Assembly: GCA_964490435.1 (NCBI GenBank)
Contig: CAZBCF010000003.1
Location: 1-54,271 of the forward strand
DNA length: 54,271 nucleotides
Direction: 5' to 3'
From: IMCC26077 sp964490435
GTDB taxonomy: Bacteria; Actinomycetota; Actinomycetes; Nanopelagicales; Nanopelagicaceae
The notes below the pieces were generated by a model, which worked only from the letters and a program-made list of their open reading frames with translations, ran no database searches and was not told the DNA's origin. The translations under genes were made by a program, and so were the position numbers. Shown here one piece after another: positions 25,571-33,906 of this stretch; the first letter of the stretch is position 1, and each line of letters opens with the position of its first letter.

Positions 25571-26304
25571 ATCATCACGCTGCCACCATCTTGGCTCAAA
25601 GCTTGTCCCGTGATGTATTTCGCGTCGTCAGTGATGAGAAAATGAATGAAAGCAGCGATTTCTGAAGGAGTTGCCGCTCGTTTCATTGGAATACTATCCA
25701 GGCGCGTGGATTCCATCTCTGCATAGGCAGTGCCGCGCAATTCGGATAGTCGATGAAGTACATGTTCTTGCATGGGTGTGTCGGTAATTCCAGGGAGTAC
25801 CGCATTCACGTTGATATCGCGCGGTGCAAGCACATGCGCCCATGATCGAGTCATCGCCAGCAGCGCAGTCTTCGATGAGGCATAGATTGCGGTCTCTGGA
25901 GTAACGGTTAAACGCGCTGATACTGAGGAAAGGTTGACGATTGATCCACCATCACTCATGGTCTGACTCAAATGGCTCATCAAGTACCACGGCGCTTCGA
26001 CATTCACTGCGTAGATATCTCGAATATCTTGCGTAGTGAAATCGGTGATCTTCTTAAGTCTGATGAGTGCAGCGCCATTGATGAGTGCGTGTGCACCTTT
26101 GCCTGCGGCTACCACTTTGGCTCGACCTTCATCGTTCGACAGATCGACGACAAGATGTTCGATTCCTGTGATGGATCGCAAGTTGGCTTCGTTCATATCT
26201 ACGCCAACTACTCGCATGCCGTGATCGCGTAACCGTTCGGCAAGGGCGCGACAGATACCACTTGAGGCGCCAGTGACTATCGCAAGCTTTCCATCCAACG
26301 ACAT
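25567..26304 (-). CDS. SDR family oxidoreductase with altered cofactor motif
   Basis: A 245-residue classical SDR with catalytic Ser in NLSSVSARL and YASSK, and a typical end GQALSQDGGSVMI. The cofactor motif, normally TGxxxGxG, reads TGASSGIC: the last Gly, which contacts the dinucleotide, is Cys (codon TGT, one base from GGT). The NNAG motif is INGAAL. The start is ATG at 26304 with AGGA 9 bases upstream; a GTG at 26325 would add 7 residues. Last gene of a three-gene minus-strand operon with the isomerase and KduD-like SDR; it overlaps the VOC gene by 4 bases. If the Cys is real, cofactor binding may be weakened. Confidence 0.82.
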   Translation of the reverse strand: MSLDGKLAIVTGASSGICRALAERLRDHGMRVVGVDMNEANLRSITGIEHLVVDLSNDEGRAKVVAAGKGAHALINGAALIRLKKITDFTTQDIRDIYAVNVEAPWYLMSHLSQTMSDGGSIVNLSSVSARLTVTPETAIYASSKTALLAMTRSWAHVLAPRDINVNAVLPGITDTPMQEHVLHRLSELRGTAYAEMESTRLDSIPMKRAATPSEIAAFIHFLITDDAKYITGQALSQDGGSVMI

Positions 26305-26338
26305 TTGGGCAAGTCCTAATCTCACGTGTTTTTATGCA

Positions 26339-27196
26339 TCAATTTTCGATGAGATTGCGCGTGAATGCAATTGCTTGCCTTGCAACATCAATCTCTTCGA
26401 GGCCAGTATTGAGATTCGAAAGCTCGATGACAATAGGATCGGTAAAGTTTCGCTCACGTAATATGGCCAAACATTGGTCAGCATGCGTGTCACCTTGACC
26501 GTAGTAAACGGTAGGCCACCAACCAGTCGGCGCTTCATGGCCTGGCAGACAGAGCGTTTCTTTCAGTTGAATCATGAAAACTCTCGAGAGGTCAAGGGTG
26601 CGCAGTAGCTCGAGTTGATCATCGCCGACTCGACGAGCGTTGCCCGTATCAAGACAGAGCCCCAGCTCTGGAATTCCAATGGAATCGATTAATTCCACCA
26701 AGCGCATTACCGGGAAATCAGCGTGGTTCTCGATAGACAGGCGCACCCCGAGTGTGGCAGCCAGGGAGGCAGCTTCTCGGAGAAGCGGTCTGAGTAGGTC
26801 GCTGCGCTCAGATATTGGGTCGGCAAAATTCTTGTGATTGCCCAGGACGATTCGCATCTGAGTGGCACCGACCCGTTTGGCTAAATCGAGGTAGTGCAGC
26901 ACTCGTTCATGAGCCTGGAGATTCTTCCCACCGTTATACCCGTTGGGATGGCCCCAAGTGAATACCACTTCGCGCCGTGGATCAATCGCCTTCCATGTCG
27001 CGATCTCCTCGGTAACTTCCTCATCACTTGGCATGTACGACGTTTGGATTGATGCAAAGTGCACGTTCTCGGCGGTACAAAAGTCAAGAAAGTTTCGAAG
27101 GGTCCATTGGGTGTTGGGCAGGCTCTCCCAAGCGGTCACTTCACCATAGAAGCGATGGAAGCTATAACTATCTAAACCCAATTTCATGGAACTCAT
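26339..27196 (-). CDS. Sugar phosphate isomerase/epimerase family TIM barrel
   Basis: A 285-residue xylose-isomerase-like barrel, different from the one at 19171. It begins MKLGLDSYSFHR and shows likely metal ligands in LSIENHADF (Glu), LCLDTGNARR (Asp), MIQLKET and VIELSNLN (Glu). The family acts on keto sugars, inosose or related compounds. The start is set at 27196 because its ATG overlaps the TGA stop of the upstream KduD-like gene (ATGA). Fifteen to thirty bases later the next SDR follows, so the three genes form one operon. Confidence 0.83.
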   Translation of the reverse strand: MSSMKLGLDSYSFHRFYGEVTAWESLPNTQWTLRNFLDFCTAENVHFASIQTSYMPSDEEVTEEIATWKAIDPRREVVFTWGHPNGYNGGKNLQAHERVLHYLDLAKRVGATQMRIVLGNHKNFADPISERSDLLRPLLREAASLAATLGVRLSIENHADFPVMRLVELIDSIGIPELGLCLDTGNARRVGDDQLELLRTLDLSRVFMIQLKETLCLPGHEAPTGWWPTVYYGQGDTHADQCLAILRERNFTDPIVIELSNLNTGLEEIDVARQAIAFTRNLIEN

Positions 27197-27960
27197 CGAG
27201 CGAGCCAACCACCATCTACCGGGAGGATGATGCCATGAAGATAATCTGAAGCGCGGGATGCAAGGAAAAGTGCAGGACCAACAAGATCAGTTGGTTCACC
27301 CCATCTTCCACTTGTGAGTCTGGCAAGTACCTGATCGTGGCGCACTGGATCGGTCCAAATATGTTTGTTCAACTTGGTCTTGATGTAGCCAGGGGCTATC
27401 GCGTTGACATTCACGCCATGTGGCGCCCATTCATTAGAGAGCGCCTTGGTTAGTTGGCCAACGCCACCTTTCGCTGCAGCGTATCCGGATGCATTTAGGC
27501 CGCCTTGAAAGGTGAGCATCGATGCGATGTTGATGATTTTTCCCTGTTTTCGATCGATCATCTGCGGTGCGACTGCTTGCGCCAATCGAAAAGTAGCGGT
27601 CAGGTTCACTTGCAGTTGTTCATTCCACGTATCGAGCGACATATCTTTCGCAGGGCCAGGAAAGACATTGCCATGAGCCTGGATGAGGACATCTATCCCA
27701 CCTAATCTCTCGTTGGCAGCCTTGATGAATTCCGTAATCGATTGATCAGACATAAGATCTGCCTCAATGAATTCAACTGATTCAGCACCGTTATACTTGC
27801 TGGCAGCCTCCATCTTAGAATTCTGATTTCGTGCGCTGACCACTACCTTGGCGCCAGCATCAAGGAAACCGGATACTAAGCCCGCACCGATTCCACCAGT
27901 GCCGCCGGTGACTACAACTCGTTTTCCAGAAATATCGAACAGTTTCTCGGAATTGTGCAT
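27193..27960 (-). CDS. KduD-like SDR (keto-sugar-acid dehydrogenase)
   Basis: A 255-residue SDR that resembles 2-dehydro-3-deoxy-gluconate 5-dehydrogenase and gluconate 5-dehydrogenase. TGGTGGIG is the cofactor motif, NIASMLTF holds the catalytic Ser, YAAAK the Tyr-Lys pair, and the C-terminus PVDGGWLAR is the end typical for KduD. This supports a sugar-acid pathway. The ATG at 27960 is preceded by GGAG at 6 bases; the first in-frame ATG at 27972 has no ribosome-binding site. First gene of the minus-strand operon with isomerase and SDR; an inverted repeat CTCAA-GGG-TTGAG lies at 27975-27987 just upstream. Confidence 0.84.
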   Translation of the reverse strand: MHNSEKLFDISGKRVVVTGGTGGIGAGLVSGFLDAGAKVVVSARNQNSKMEAASKYNGAESVEFIEADLMSDQSITEFIKAANERLGGIDVLIQAHGNVFPGPAKDMSLDTWNEQLQVNLTATFRLAQAVAPQMIDRKQGKIINIASMLTFQGGLNASGYAAAKGGVGQLTKALSNEWAPHGVNVNAIAPGYIKTKLNKHIWTDPVRHDQVLARLTSGRWGEPTDLVGPALFLASRASDYLHGIILPVDGGWLAR

Positions 27961-28073
27961 GAAGTGCTCCATCTCTCAAGGGTTGAGTATTGCCTAGCCG
28001 CTGTCTAATATCTACATTCGCACCGGCACCACGATTCTGCTAGAGCGGAATAGGCGAATGCAGGCGGCAGCAG

Positions 28074-28123
28074 ACTGGTTCAGATGTATTCAGGCTGGTT
28101 CAGATGTATCCAGATGTATTCAG
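28074..28123 (+). repeat. 20-base tandem repeat, 2.5 copies, in the leader of the SDR gene
   Basis: Units at 28074-28093 and 28094-28113 match RCTGGTTCAGATGTATYCAG with two differences, and a half unit ATGTATTCAG follows at 28114-28123. The array ends 15 bases before the SDR start codon, in the 178-base divergent region between two SDR operons. It may be a regulator-binding iteron set or a leader element. Confidence 0.7.
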
Positions 28124-28138
28124 ATAAGGGAGTTCACG

Positions 28139-28903
28139 ATGACGTGGCGAAGTGATGCAGGTCTAGTTGGCAATGCAGTAGTCGTTACTGGTGCCGCCGG
28201 GGGAATCGGCAGCGCCGTTGCTCGTGGATTCGCAGAGGCAGGCGCGAAGGTCTTACTCGTCGACATCCCCTCGGCTCCGCTGGCTGACACACTCAAGACG
28301 CTCAGTGGGAGTGGTCATCAGAGCTATCCCTGCGACCTCTCCGATCTCTCTGCGCACCCAAAGATCTTTGACCAAGCCGCCGAACTCGGCAAGGTCGTTG
28401 CGCTCACACATTGCGCAGCGGTGCTTCGTCGACGCGGCTCGGTCGATGAAGTGACTGAGGAAGATTGGGACCTACAAATAGATGTCAACATGAAAGCGAC
28501 CTTCTTTCTCAATCGATCGGCGCGCGATCATTTCAAGAAACATGGCACTAAGGGTTCAATTGTGAATTTCTCTTCGCAAGGTTGGTGGACTGGTGGATTT
28601 GGTGGTTCGGTGGTCTACGCCGGCAGCAAGGGTGGCGTTGTGTCGATGACTAAGGGGCTGGCACGCTCCTTCGCTCCTGATGGTGTGCGAGTCAATGCAG
28701 TTGCTCCAGGAGGGGTAGATACTCTGATGATGACCGGCAACCAAACACCAGAAGCGTTGGCGTCTTTTGTCAGCATGATTCCCATGGGACGGCTTGCCAC
28801 TCCTGAAGAGATGGTCGGCCCAGTCTTATTCCTCGCCTCTGAGGCTTCAAGTTATGTCACTGGAACCGTGATGAACGTATCCGGTGGCCAACTCATGTAC
28901 TAA
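28139..28903 (+). CDS. SDR family oxidoreductase
   Basis: A 254-residue classical SDR: TGAAGGIG near residues 18-25, catalytic Ser in NFSSQGWW, YAGSK near 161, and end VSGGQLMY. It is closely similar in layout to the SDR at 40487 (shared TEEDWD, ATFFLNR/STFFLNR and VSGG-x-LMY), so the two are paralogues. The start is ATG at 28139, preceded at 7 bases by GGGAG; the longer frame from 28058 is translated tandem repeat and is not credible. It is divergent from the KduD-like operon. A hairpin terminator follows. Confidence 0.86.
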   Translation: MTWRSDAGLVGNAVVVTGAAGGIGSAVARGFAEAGAKVLLVDIPSAPLADTLKTLSGSGHQSYPCDLSDLSAHPKIFDQAAELGKVVALTHCAAVLRRRGSVDEVTEEDWDLQIDVNMKATFFLNRSARDHFKKHGTKGSIVNFSSQGWWTGGFGGSVVYAGSKGGVVSMTKGLARSFAPDGVRVNAVAPGGVDTLMMTGNQTPEALASFVSMIPMGRLATPEEMVGPVLFLASEASSYVTGTVMNVSGGQLMY

Positions 28904-28911
28904 CGTCAATC

Positions 28912-28930
28912 ATCAGAAGTAACTTCTGAT
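28912..28930. terminator. Hairpin between convergent SDR and EamA genes
   Basis: ATCAGAAG and CTTCTGAT form a perfect 8-base stem with a TAA loop in the 36-base gap between two convergent genes. No T-run follows on either strand, so it may act as a bidirectional, possibly Rho-assisted end. Confidence 0.45.
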
Positions 28931-28939
28931 TGAGAGTTG

Positions 28940-29770
28940 CTAGACAGTCAAACTGAGAGCAGCAATCCCCAGTGCAGTGAGAATCGCGCTTACGATAATC
29001 GCCCGGTCGGGGCGTTTTCGATAGGCGACCGTCTCTATCAGGATGACGAGGATAGGAATCGTCGCGAGAAAGGTCTGCACGACCAGTGGGCTGCCCTTTT
29101 GGATTGCCGTGATCGAAGTCATCCAACCTATTGCCATGAAGAAAGAGCGTCGAACAAGTTCGAAGAAATCTCGGAACTTCAAACCAATAGGGGGAAAGAG
29201 GATGATAAATGAGAGGCCGGCGATAACTTGTCGAGCGATGAATGTCTCTGGCATCCCCACCCCTTCATTTCCCAGCAGTTTTGCGATGATTGTGACCGCT
29301 CCATTACCTAATGCTGCAATGAGCATGAACGCAATCGTCTTCGAGGAGTTCAATCCGGAGATTGACTTTCGAAGCGGGAATAAAGTGATTGCCATCAAGA
29401 AGAGTACGAGAAAAATCTGAGTGATTGTGATAGTTGTACTTAGGAATACCGGTGAAAGTAGTAGCACCACTGCCGGAGCCATCGCGGGTGCCACCGAGCT
29501 AACCGAGGCAGTGCTTTTCGCAACCATGGAGAAGAGAATGTAGGCGACCAATCCACTCGATAGCGCCGCGACAAGATGTAGATATGGCACTGGTCCAGAG
29601 AAGAGTTTCCAGGATGGGCCGGTGCCGATGAATGGGAGCGCAAACACTGCGTTAAGTAGGAAGAGCGGCCCAATTGCTCTGAAGATGGAAATCCTGAGCG
29701 TCACACCTTTGGTGAAGAAGGTACCGAAGGCAAATGCAAGTGTGGCAGCAGATGCATAGAGTATGAACAC
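28940..29770 (-). CDS. EamA/DMT family transporter
   Basis: A 276-residue membrane protein with about ten hydrophobic helices in two EamA repeats. The repeat boundaries show ASAATLAFAFGTFFTK in the first helix and AFMLIAALGNGAVTIIAKLL in the sixth, with VVQTFLATIPILVILIE near the end. The drug/metabolite transporter superfamily includes exporters of amino acids, sugars and metabolites; direction and substrate are unknown. The start is GTG at 29770, with AAGGGA about 8 bases upstream. It is convergent with the SDR gene and divergent from the P450 gene. Confidence 0.84.
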   Translation of the reverse strand: MFILYASAATLAFAFGTFFTKGVTLRISIFRAIGPLFLLNAVFALPFIGTGPSWKLFSGPVPYLHLVAALSSGLVAYILFSMVAKSTASVSSVAPAMAPAVVLLLSPVFLSTTITITQIFLVLFLMAITLFPLRKSISGLNSSKTIAFMLIAALGNGAVTIIAKLLGNEGVGMPETFIARQVIAGLSFIILFPPIGLKFRDFFELVRRSFFMAIGWMTSITAIQKGSPLVVQTFLATIPILVILIETVAYRKRPDRAIIVSAILTALGIAALSLTV

Positions 29771-29853
29771 TCAGTTGTTCCCTTTTCGTCAACTTGAAGA
29801 TAGTCTGAATCTACACCCACTCTCGCGGTGTGAGGCGAAAGGATCAATGGATA

Positions 29854-31104
29854 ATGGCGAACAATCCTGTTGGCGTCTCGAATTTTCTGGTCGGGGAATA
29901 TTTCGTCGATCCATATCCGGTATATCGAAAGCTACTTGAGGAAACTCCGATTTTTTGGAGTGATATTGCCCGCGCCTGGATTGTCACACCTTTCGACGAG
30001 GTCGAAGCAGGGCTAACTAATGATGATGTTTTCAATACAAGTGAGCGCATGACCAAAGCCTCTTCGCATCTCGCGCCAGATCAACTGGCAACCTTGCCTT
30101 TCATTCTGACAAACCTGAGTAATTGGATTGTGTTCAAGGATCCGCCAGCACATACTCGGCTACGTCGCCTAGTAAGTAAATCGTTTACCCCTCGCAGCAT
30201 CGCCGCGCTAGAACCGAAAATTGAGAAGATAGTCAGCGACTTGCTTGATAAGGCGATGGAGAAAGATGTTTTCAACCTCGTCGATGATTTCTCTTTCCAA
30301 CTCCCTGCAATTGTGATCTGTGAACTGTTAGGTATCCCACTTGAAAAGCAATGGGATCTCAAAAGATGGTCTGATGGTGTTGCTGGATTCACGGCTTCAG
30401 CGCGCATCACCACCGAACAGGCCCAACACGCAGAAGCGGTGGCGCGTGAGGCCGAAGAATATCTCATGGAGCTTTTTGCTGACCTTCGAGCGAACCCTAA
30501 CGAGGGTCTCTTAAGCAAGATCCTCAATGCACCGAAGGATGACAGCGGTGATGCCTTGACTGATAAAGAGATAGTGGGCTTGACCATCCAACTCTTCTTT
30601 GCTGGATTCGAGACCACCGAGGGTCTCATCGGCAATATGGTCCTTGCGATGATTAATAACCCCGAGCAAGAAAAATTGCTTCGCACCAACTTTGAACTTA
30701 TTCCAGCGGCAGTTGAAGAGACACTTAGATTCGACTCGTCAATCCAAAAGCAGAGCCGCGTTGCTTCGGTTGACCTTGAGATTCTCGGACAACACGTTCG
30801 CAAAGGGGATTATGTGCATTTTATGATTGGCGCTGCTAATCGTGATCCACGCCGATTTGCTAATCCAGATGACTTTGACATCACGCGCACCGATGCCGCA
30901 AACGTCAGTTTTGGCCATGGCATCCATTTTTGTATTGGAGCGCCACTTGCCAGACTCGAAGCAAAAATTGCTCTTCGTCAACTCCTTGAAAGGTTGCCAT
31001 CGTTTGTTCTTCACGAACCAAAACCGACATTTCCGGAATTGCTAGCAGTTCGGAAACCACTTCAACTATGGTTGTCGAGTAGTAAGAAGTTGACTCGAAT
31101 CTGA
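29854..31104 (+). CDS. Cytochrome P450
   Basis: A soluble 416-residue bacterial P450. The I-helix oxygen-activation motif is FFAGFETTEG near residues 246-255, with Glu in place of the commoner Asp before the Thr pair; the K-helix ExxR is EETLR near 288; the heme loop is FGHGIHFCIGAPLA with the axial Cys near 360. It would hydroxylate or demethylate a small substrate with electrons from a ferredoxin, but no ferredoxin or reductase gene is adjacent. The start ATG at 29854 has AAAGG about 10 bases upstream; GTG at 29830 is an alternative adding 8 residues. The ceramidase-like gene follows after 15 bases. Confidence 0.9.
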   Translation: MANNPVGVSNFLVGEYFVDPYPVYRKLLEETPIFWSDIARAWIVTPFDEVEAGLTNDDVFNTSERMTKASSHLAPDQLATLPFILTNLSNWIVFKDPPAHTRLRRLVSKSFTPRSIAALEPKIEKIVSDLLDKAMEKDVFNLVDDFSFQLPAIVICELLGIPLEKQWDLKRWSDGVAGFTASARITTEQAQHAEAVAREAEEYLMELFADLRANPNEGLLSKILNAPKDDSGDALTDKEIVGLTIQLFFAGFETTEGLIGNMVLAMINNPEQEKLLRTNFELIPAAVEETLRFDSSIQKQSRVASVDLEILGQHVRKGDYVHFMIGAANRDPRRFANPDDFDITRTDAANVSFGHGIHFCIGAPLARLEAKIALRQLLERLPSFVLHEPKPTFPELLAVRKPLQLWLSSSKKLTRI

Positions 31105-31119
31105 GGCGAGGTTGTACCA

Positions 31120-32529
31120 ATGAACCAGAAGGCGCCAACGCTCAGCGTTGACCCCTTCGAAGGTCGGGCGCAGATTGGATTCGCGCGTCGCGACATCACG
31201 CCCCCGTTCGGTATCTATGGCCGAATGTGGGGAGCTTCGAACCACGATAAATCTGAAGGTACGCACAAGCCACTTTTTGCGACCGTGATGGCCTTCCAAA
31301 GTAGTGAAAGCAAGTCACCCGCGCTCTTAGTAGGAATCGATGCAGCATCTCTTGGTGATCTTGCCGGCCGGGAGGGCTTAGAGATTAGATCCGCTGTGTT
31401 GAACGCCTTAAACATTCCTTCGTCACACCTGATGTTGGCATGTTCACATACACACTCTTCGCCATGGGCTGCGCGTAGCCGTGGACATATGCCTGGCGGT
31501 GAATTGATTAATCCTTATATCTCTCTCGTCGTTAATGCGCTAATCAGCGCATGCCAAGAGGCAGTCAATTCGATGGCCGATTCGATTATTACTTTTGCTA
31601 AGGGCTCCTGCACCCTGGCCAGCAATCGAGACATGATTGATCCACACAATCCCTCTCGCTATCTCACTGGATTCAATCCGCAAATACCTGCAGACGATAC
31701 GGTGATGGTGGGGAGAGTTGTTCGAGTGAACGACCAGAAGCTCATCGGTACGCTCGTTAATTACGCGTGCCACCCAACAACTCTGGGATGGGACAACAGA
31801 CTTATCTCACCCGATTACGTGGGTTCTATGCGTGAGGTTATTGAGAGTGCTACCGAGTTCGCACCTAGCCTTTTCTTACAAGGTGCGTCGGGCGAACTAG
31901 GCCCGGCTCACCAATACGTTGGCGATGGCGATGTCGCCGATCATCATGGGAAGCAACTTGGCTACGCGGCGCTGGCAGCGCTTGCCGGGATGAATGAGCC
32001 TGGAAAACGTCTGGAATTCATCAAAGCAGTCGAATCTGGTGCGCCACTTGGATATTGGGAGCCAGTTACTTACTCAGTTCCCGAGAATGTCGCTATCGCC
32101 GCAGCCGAAACTTCGCTGCCAACGAAGCCGTGGCCGACAATTGCCGAGCTCGATCAGGCAATCACAAGAGAGAAAGATTCCTTCGCACGTGAGCGACTCT
32201 TCCGGAAGAAATCAATAGCCGCCCTCATGAGTGGGGGTTCTGGAATTTCGCTCACCTCGTATGGTTGGCGAATCGGCAATATCCTCTTCGTGGGAGCGCA
32301 GTGTGAAGTGTATTCCGAATGGCAAAAGGCAGTGCGTGCGCGTTATCCAGAGAACGGTGTGGTGGCGATTACGTGTGTCGATTATGAAGCCATTGGATAT
32401 GTAGTCCCAGACGAGTTCCATGATCTCAACCTCTACCAAGCATGGCAGCCTCCATTTGGCAAAGGAGTGATGCAGGCTCTTCTTGCGGGTTCTATTCGAG
32501 TGCTTGATCAAGTTTTAGGCCGAGGCTAG
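31120..32529 (+). CDS. Neutral/alkaline ceramidase-like hydrolase, no signal peptide
   Basis: A 469-residue member of the neutral/alkaline non-lysosomal ceramidase family. The zinc-site motifs are present: CSHTHSSP near residue 110-117, NYACHPTT near 215 and the FLQGASGELGP segment near 250; a later Glu lies in QCEVYSEW and Tyr in VDYEAIGYVVP. True ceramidases are secreted and hydrolyse an amide in sphingolipids. Here no signal peptide is visible and the setting is catabolic, so an intracellular amidase or lactamase-like function on a small molecule is more likely. It lies between the P450 and MFS genes in one operon. Confidence 0.82.
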   Translation: MNQKAPTLSVDPFEGRAQIGFARRDITPPFGIYGRMWGASNHDKSEGTHKPLFATVMAFQSSESKSPALLVGIDAASLGDLAGREGLEIRSAVLNALNIPSSHLMLACSHTHSSPWAARSRGHMPGGELINPYISLVVNALISACQEAVNSMADSIITFAKGSCTLASNRDMIDPHNPSRYLTGFNPQIPADDTVMVGRVVRVNDQKLIGTLVNYACHPTTLGWDNRLISPDYVGSMREVIESATEFAPSLFLQGASGELGPAHQYVGDGDVADHHGKQLGYAALAALAGMNEPGKRLEFIKAVESGAPLGYWEPVTYSVPENVAIAAAETSLPTKPWPTIAELDQAITREKDSFARERLFRKKSIAALMSGGSGISLTSYGWRIGNILFVGAQCEVYSEWQKAVRARYPENGVVAITCVDYEAIGYVVPDEFHDLNLYQAWQPPFGKGVMQALLAGSIRVLDQVLGRG

Positions 32530-32532
32530 TAA

Positions 32533-33884
32533 TTGTTCTCTTCGCTTAATTACCGTAACTATCGAAGAGTATTTCTCTATAGTTCGCTCAACTCAGGGGG
32601 AAACTGGGCCGGGCAACTTGCAATTGAATGGCTAGTTTTGGATCTGACCGGAAGCGCAGTCGCGCTCGGTGGCATGGTGGGTATCCAAGTCGCACCTATC
32701 ATCATCGTCTCACTGATAGGCGGCAGTTTTGCAGACAAATTCAGCGAGAAGTGGATTCTCCTCATCACCTCCACGCTGTTAGTTTTTATTTACGTTTCAA
32801 TTTTCCTCTCGTATCAGAATGGCGTGCTCTCCTATGGCCTACTTGCCATCTTGGCTTTCACGCTTAGTACAGTTGGTGCGATTCAAGGGCCAGTATTTAC
32901 CGCGCTCTCAATCAAGGTTGTACCGGAGGAGCGCATCGCCAATGCAATTAGTCTTAACTCCTTCACTTTTAATATTGGGCNNNNNNNNNNNNNNNNNNNN
33001 NNNNNNNNNNNNNNNNNNNNNNNNNNNNNNNNNNNNNNNNNNNNNNNNNNNNNNNNNNNNNNNNNNNNNNNNNNNNNNNNGAGGAGCGCATCGCCAATGC
33101 AATTAGTCTTAACTCCTTCACTTTTAATATTGGGCGATTACTTGGTCCGATAGCAGCCGGCCTATTGATCGCCGCGTTCGATACTGCGACCCCTTTCATA
33201 TATGTCGCCGGGCTGTATGTAGTCATCTTTCTCGTCTTGCTTCAGGTCCGAATGGATGAGTTGCACCAGAACAGCAGCGCAAATGCCTCGGGTAACCTCA
33301 AAGAGGCATTGCTGTTCTTGCAGAAGAATCGAGCGCTCTACCTTCCCATGATTGTGACCGGAATTTTCATCGGACTAGGGATGAATTTCTCGTTAATCTC
33401 GTCACTGATGGTGCGCCAAGTCTTTGAGCAAGATTCGCGACATTTAGGTTTCGTTGGCGCGCTGCTTGCTGTCGGCGGTTTGATTGGTGCTGGCTATGCA
33501 GCGAAACTGTCAGTCTCTGGCCATCGTCCGCGATTTGTGACCATGATGCAGGCAGGGATTGCACTAGGAGCATTCTGGATTGCTACTGCCATCACACCCA
33601 CGTTCTGGAGCTATGCCGTACTAGCACTGTTCGTCAATCTCTTTCACTTGATAGTGATGGCGACTGCAAATGGGATCATCGCGGCAAATTCACCTATTGA
33701 TCTCCAAGGCAGGGTGTACGGAATCTATCTATTCATCTTCCATCTTGGATTTGGAATCGGTGCACCTCTGGTTGGGTTACTCGCAAAAGCAATTGGAATT
33801 AGATTAACGGTGGGGTTAGGAGGAGCAATCGTGCTCCTCCTCTCCCTGTACCTCTTTAATTTGGCAAAGCGCGTACGACTTTAG
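32533..33884 (+). CDS. MFS transporter, interrupted by an assembly gap
   Basis: Two halves of one major facilitator protein. The N-terminal half starts at TTG 32533 (MFSSLNYRNYRR, then GGNWAGQLAIEW) and reads to the 100-base N run; the C-terminal half continues to 33884 (ending YLFNLAKRVRL). Exactly 55 bases before the N run are repeated after it. Removing the N run and one copy (155 bases) gives a continuous frame of 399 codons, 398 residues, typical for an EntS/MefA-like MFS with twelve helices and junction NIGRLLGPIAAG. So the gene is intact in reality. It probably moves the substrate or product handled by the P450 and ceramidase-like enzymes upstream. Confidence 0.85.
32926..33135. other. 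Contig join: 100 N flanked by a 55-base duplication
   Basis: Bases 32926-32980 and 33081-33135 are identical, and 32981-33080 are all N. A 55-base terminal overlap equals a common assembler k-mer length, so two contigs ending at the same k-mer were scaffolded with a default gap. The true chromosome almost certainly has a single copy and no gap. Confidence 0.9.
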
Positions 33885-33906
33885 TCGTCAGCAAATTAGA
33901 ACCTAT

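Noticed and set aside
28058..28138. N-terminal extension of the SDR at 28139
   Set aside because: It is translated tandem repeat (repeating Cys-Ile-Gln words) and lies upstream of a good ribosome-binding site with ATG.
32533..33884. MFS gene as a pseudogene or as two separate truncated genes
   Set aside because: The duplicated 55-base ends explain the break as an assembly join, and the repaired frame is intact.
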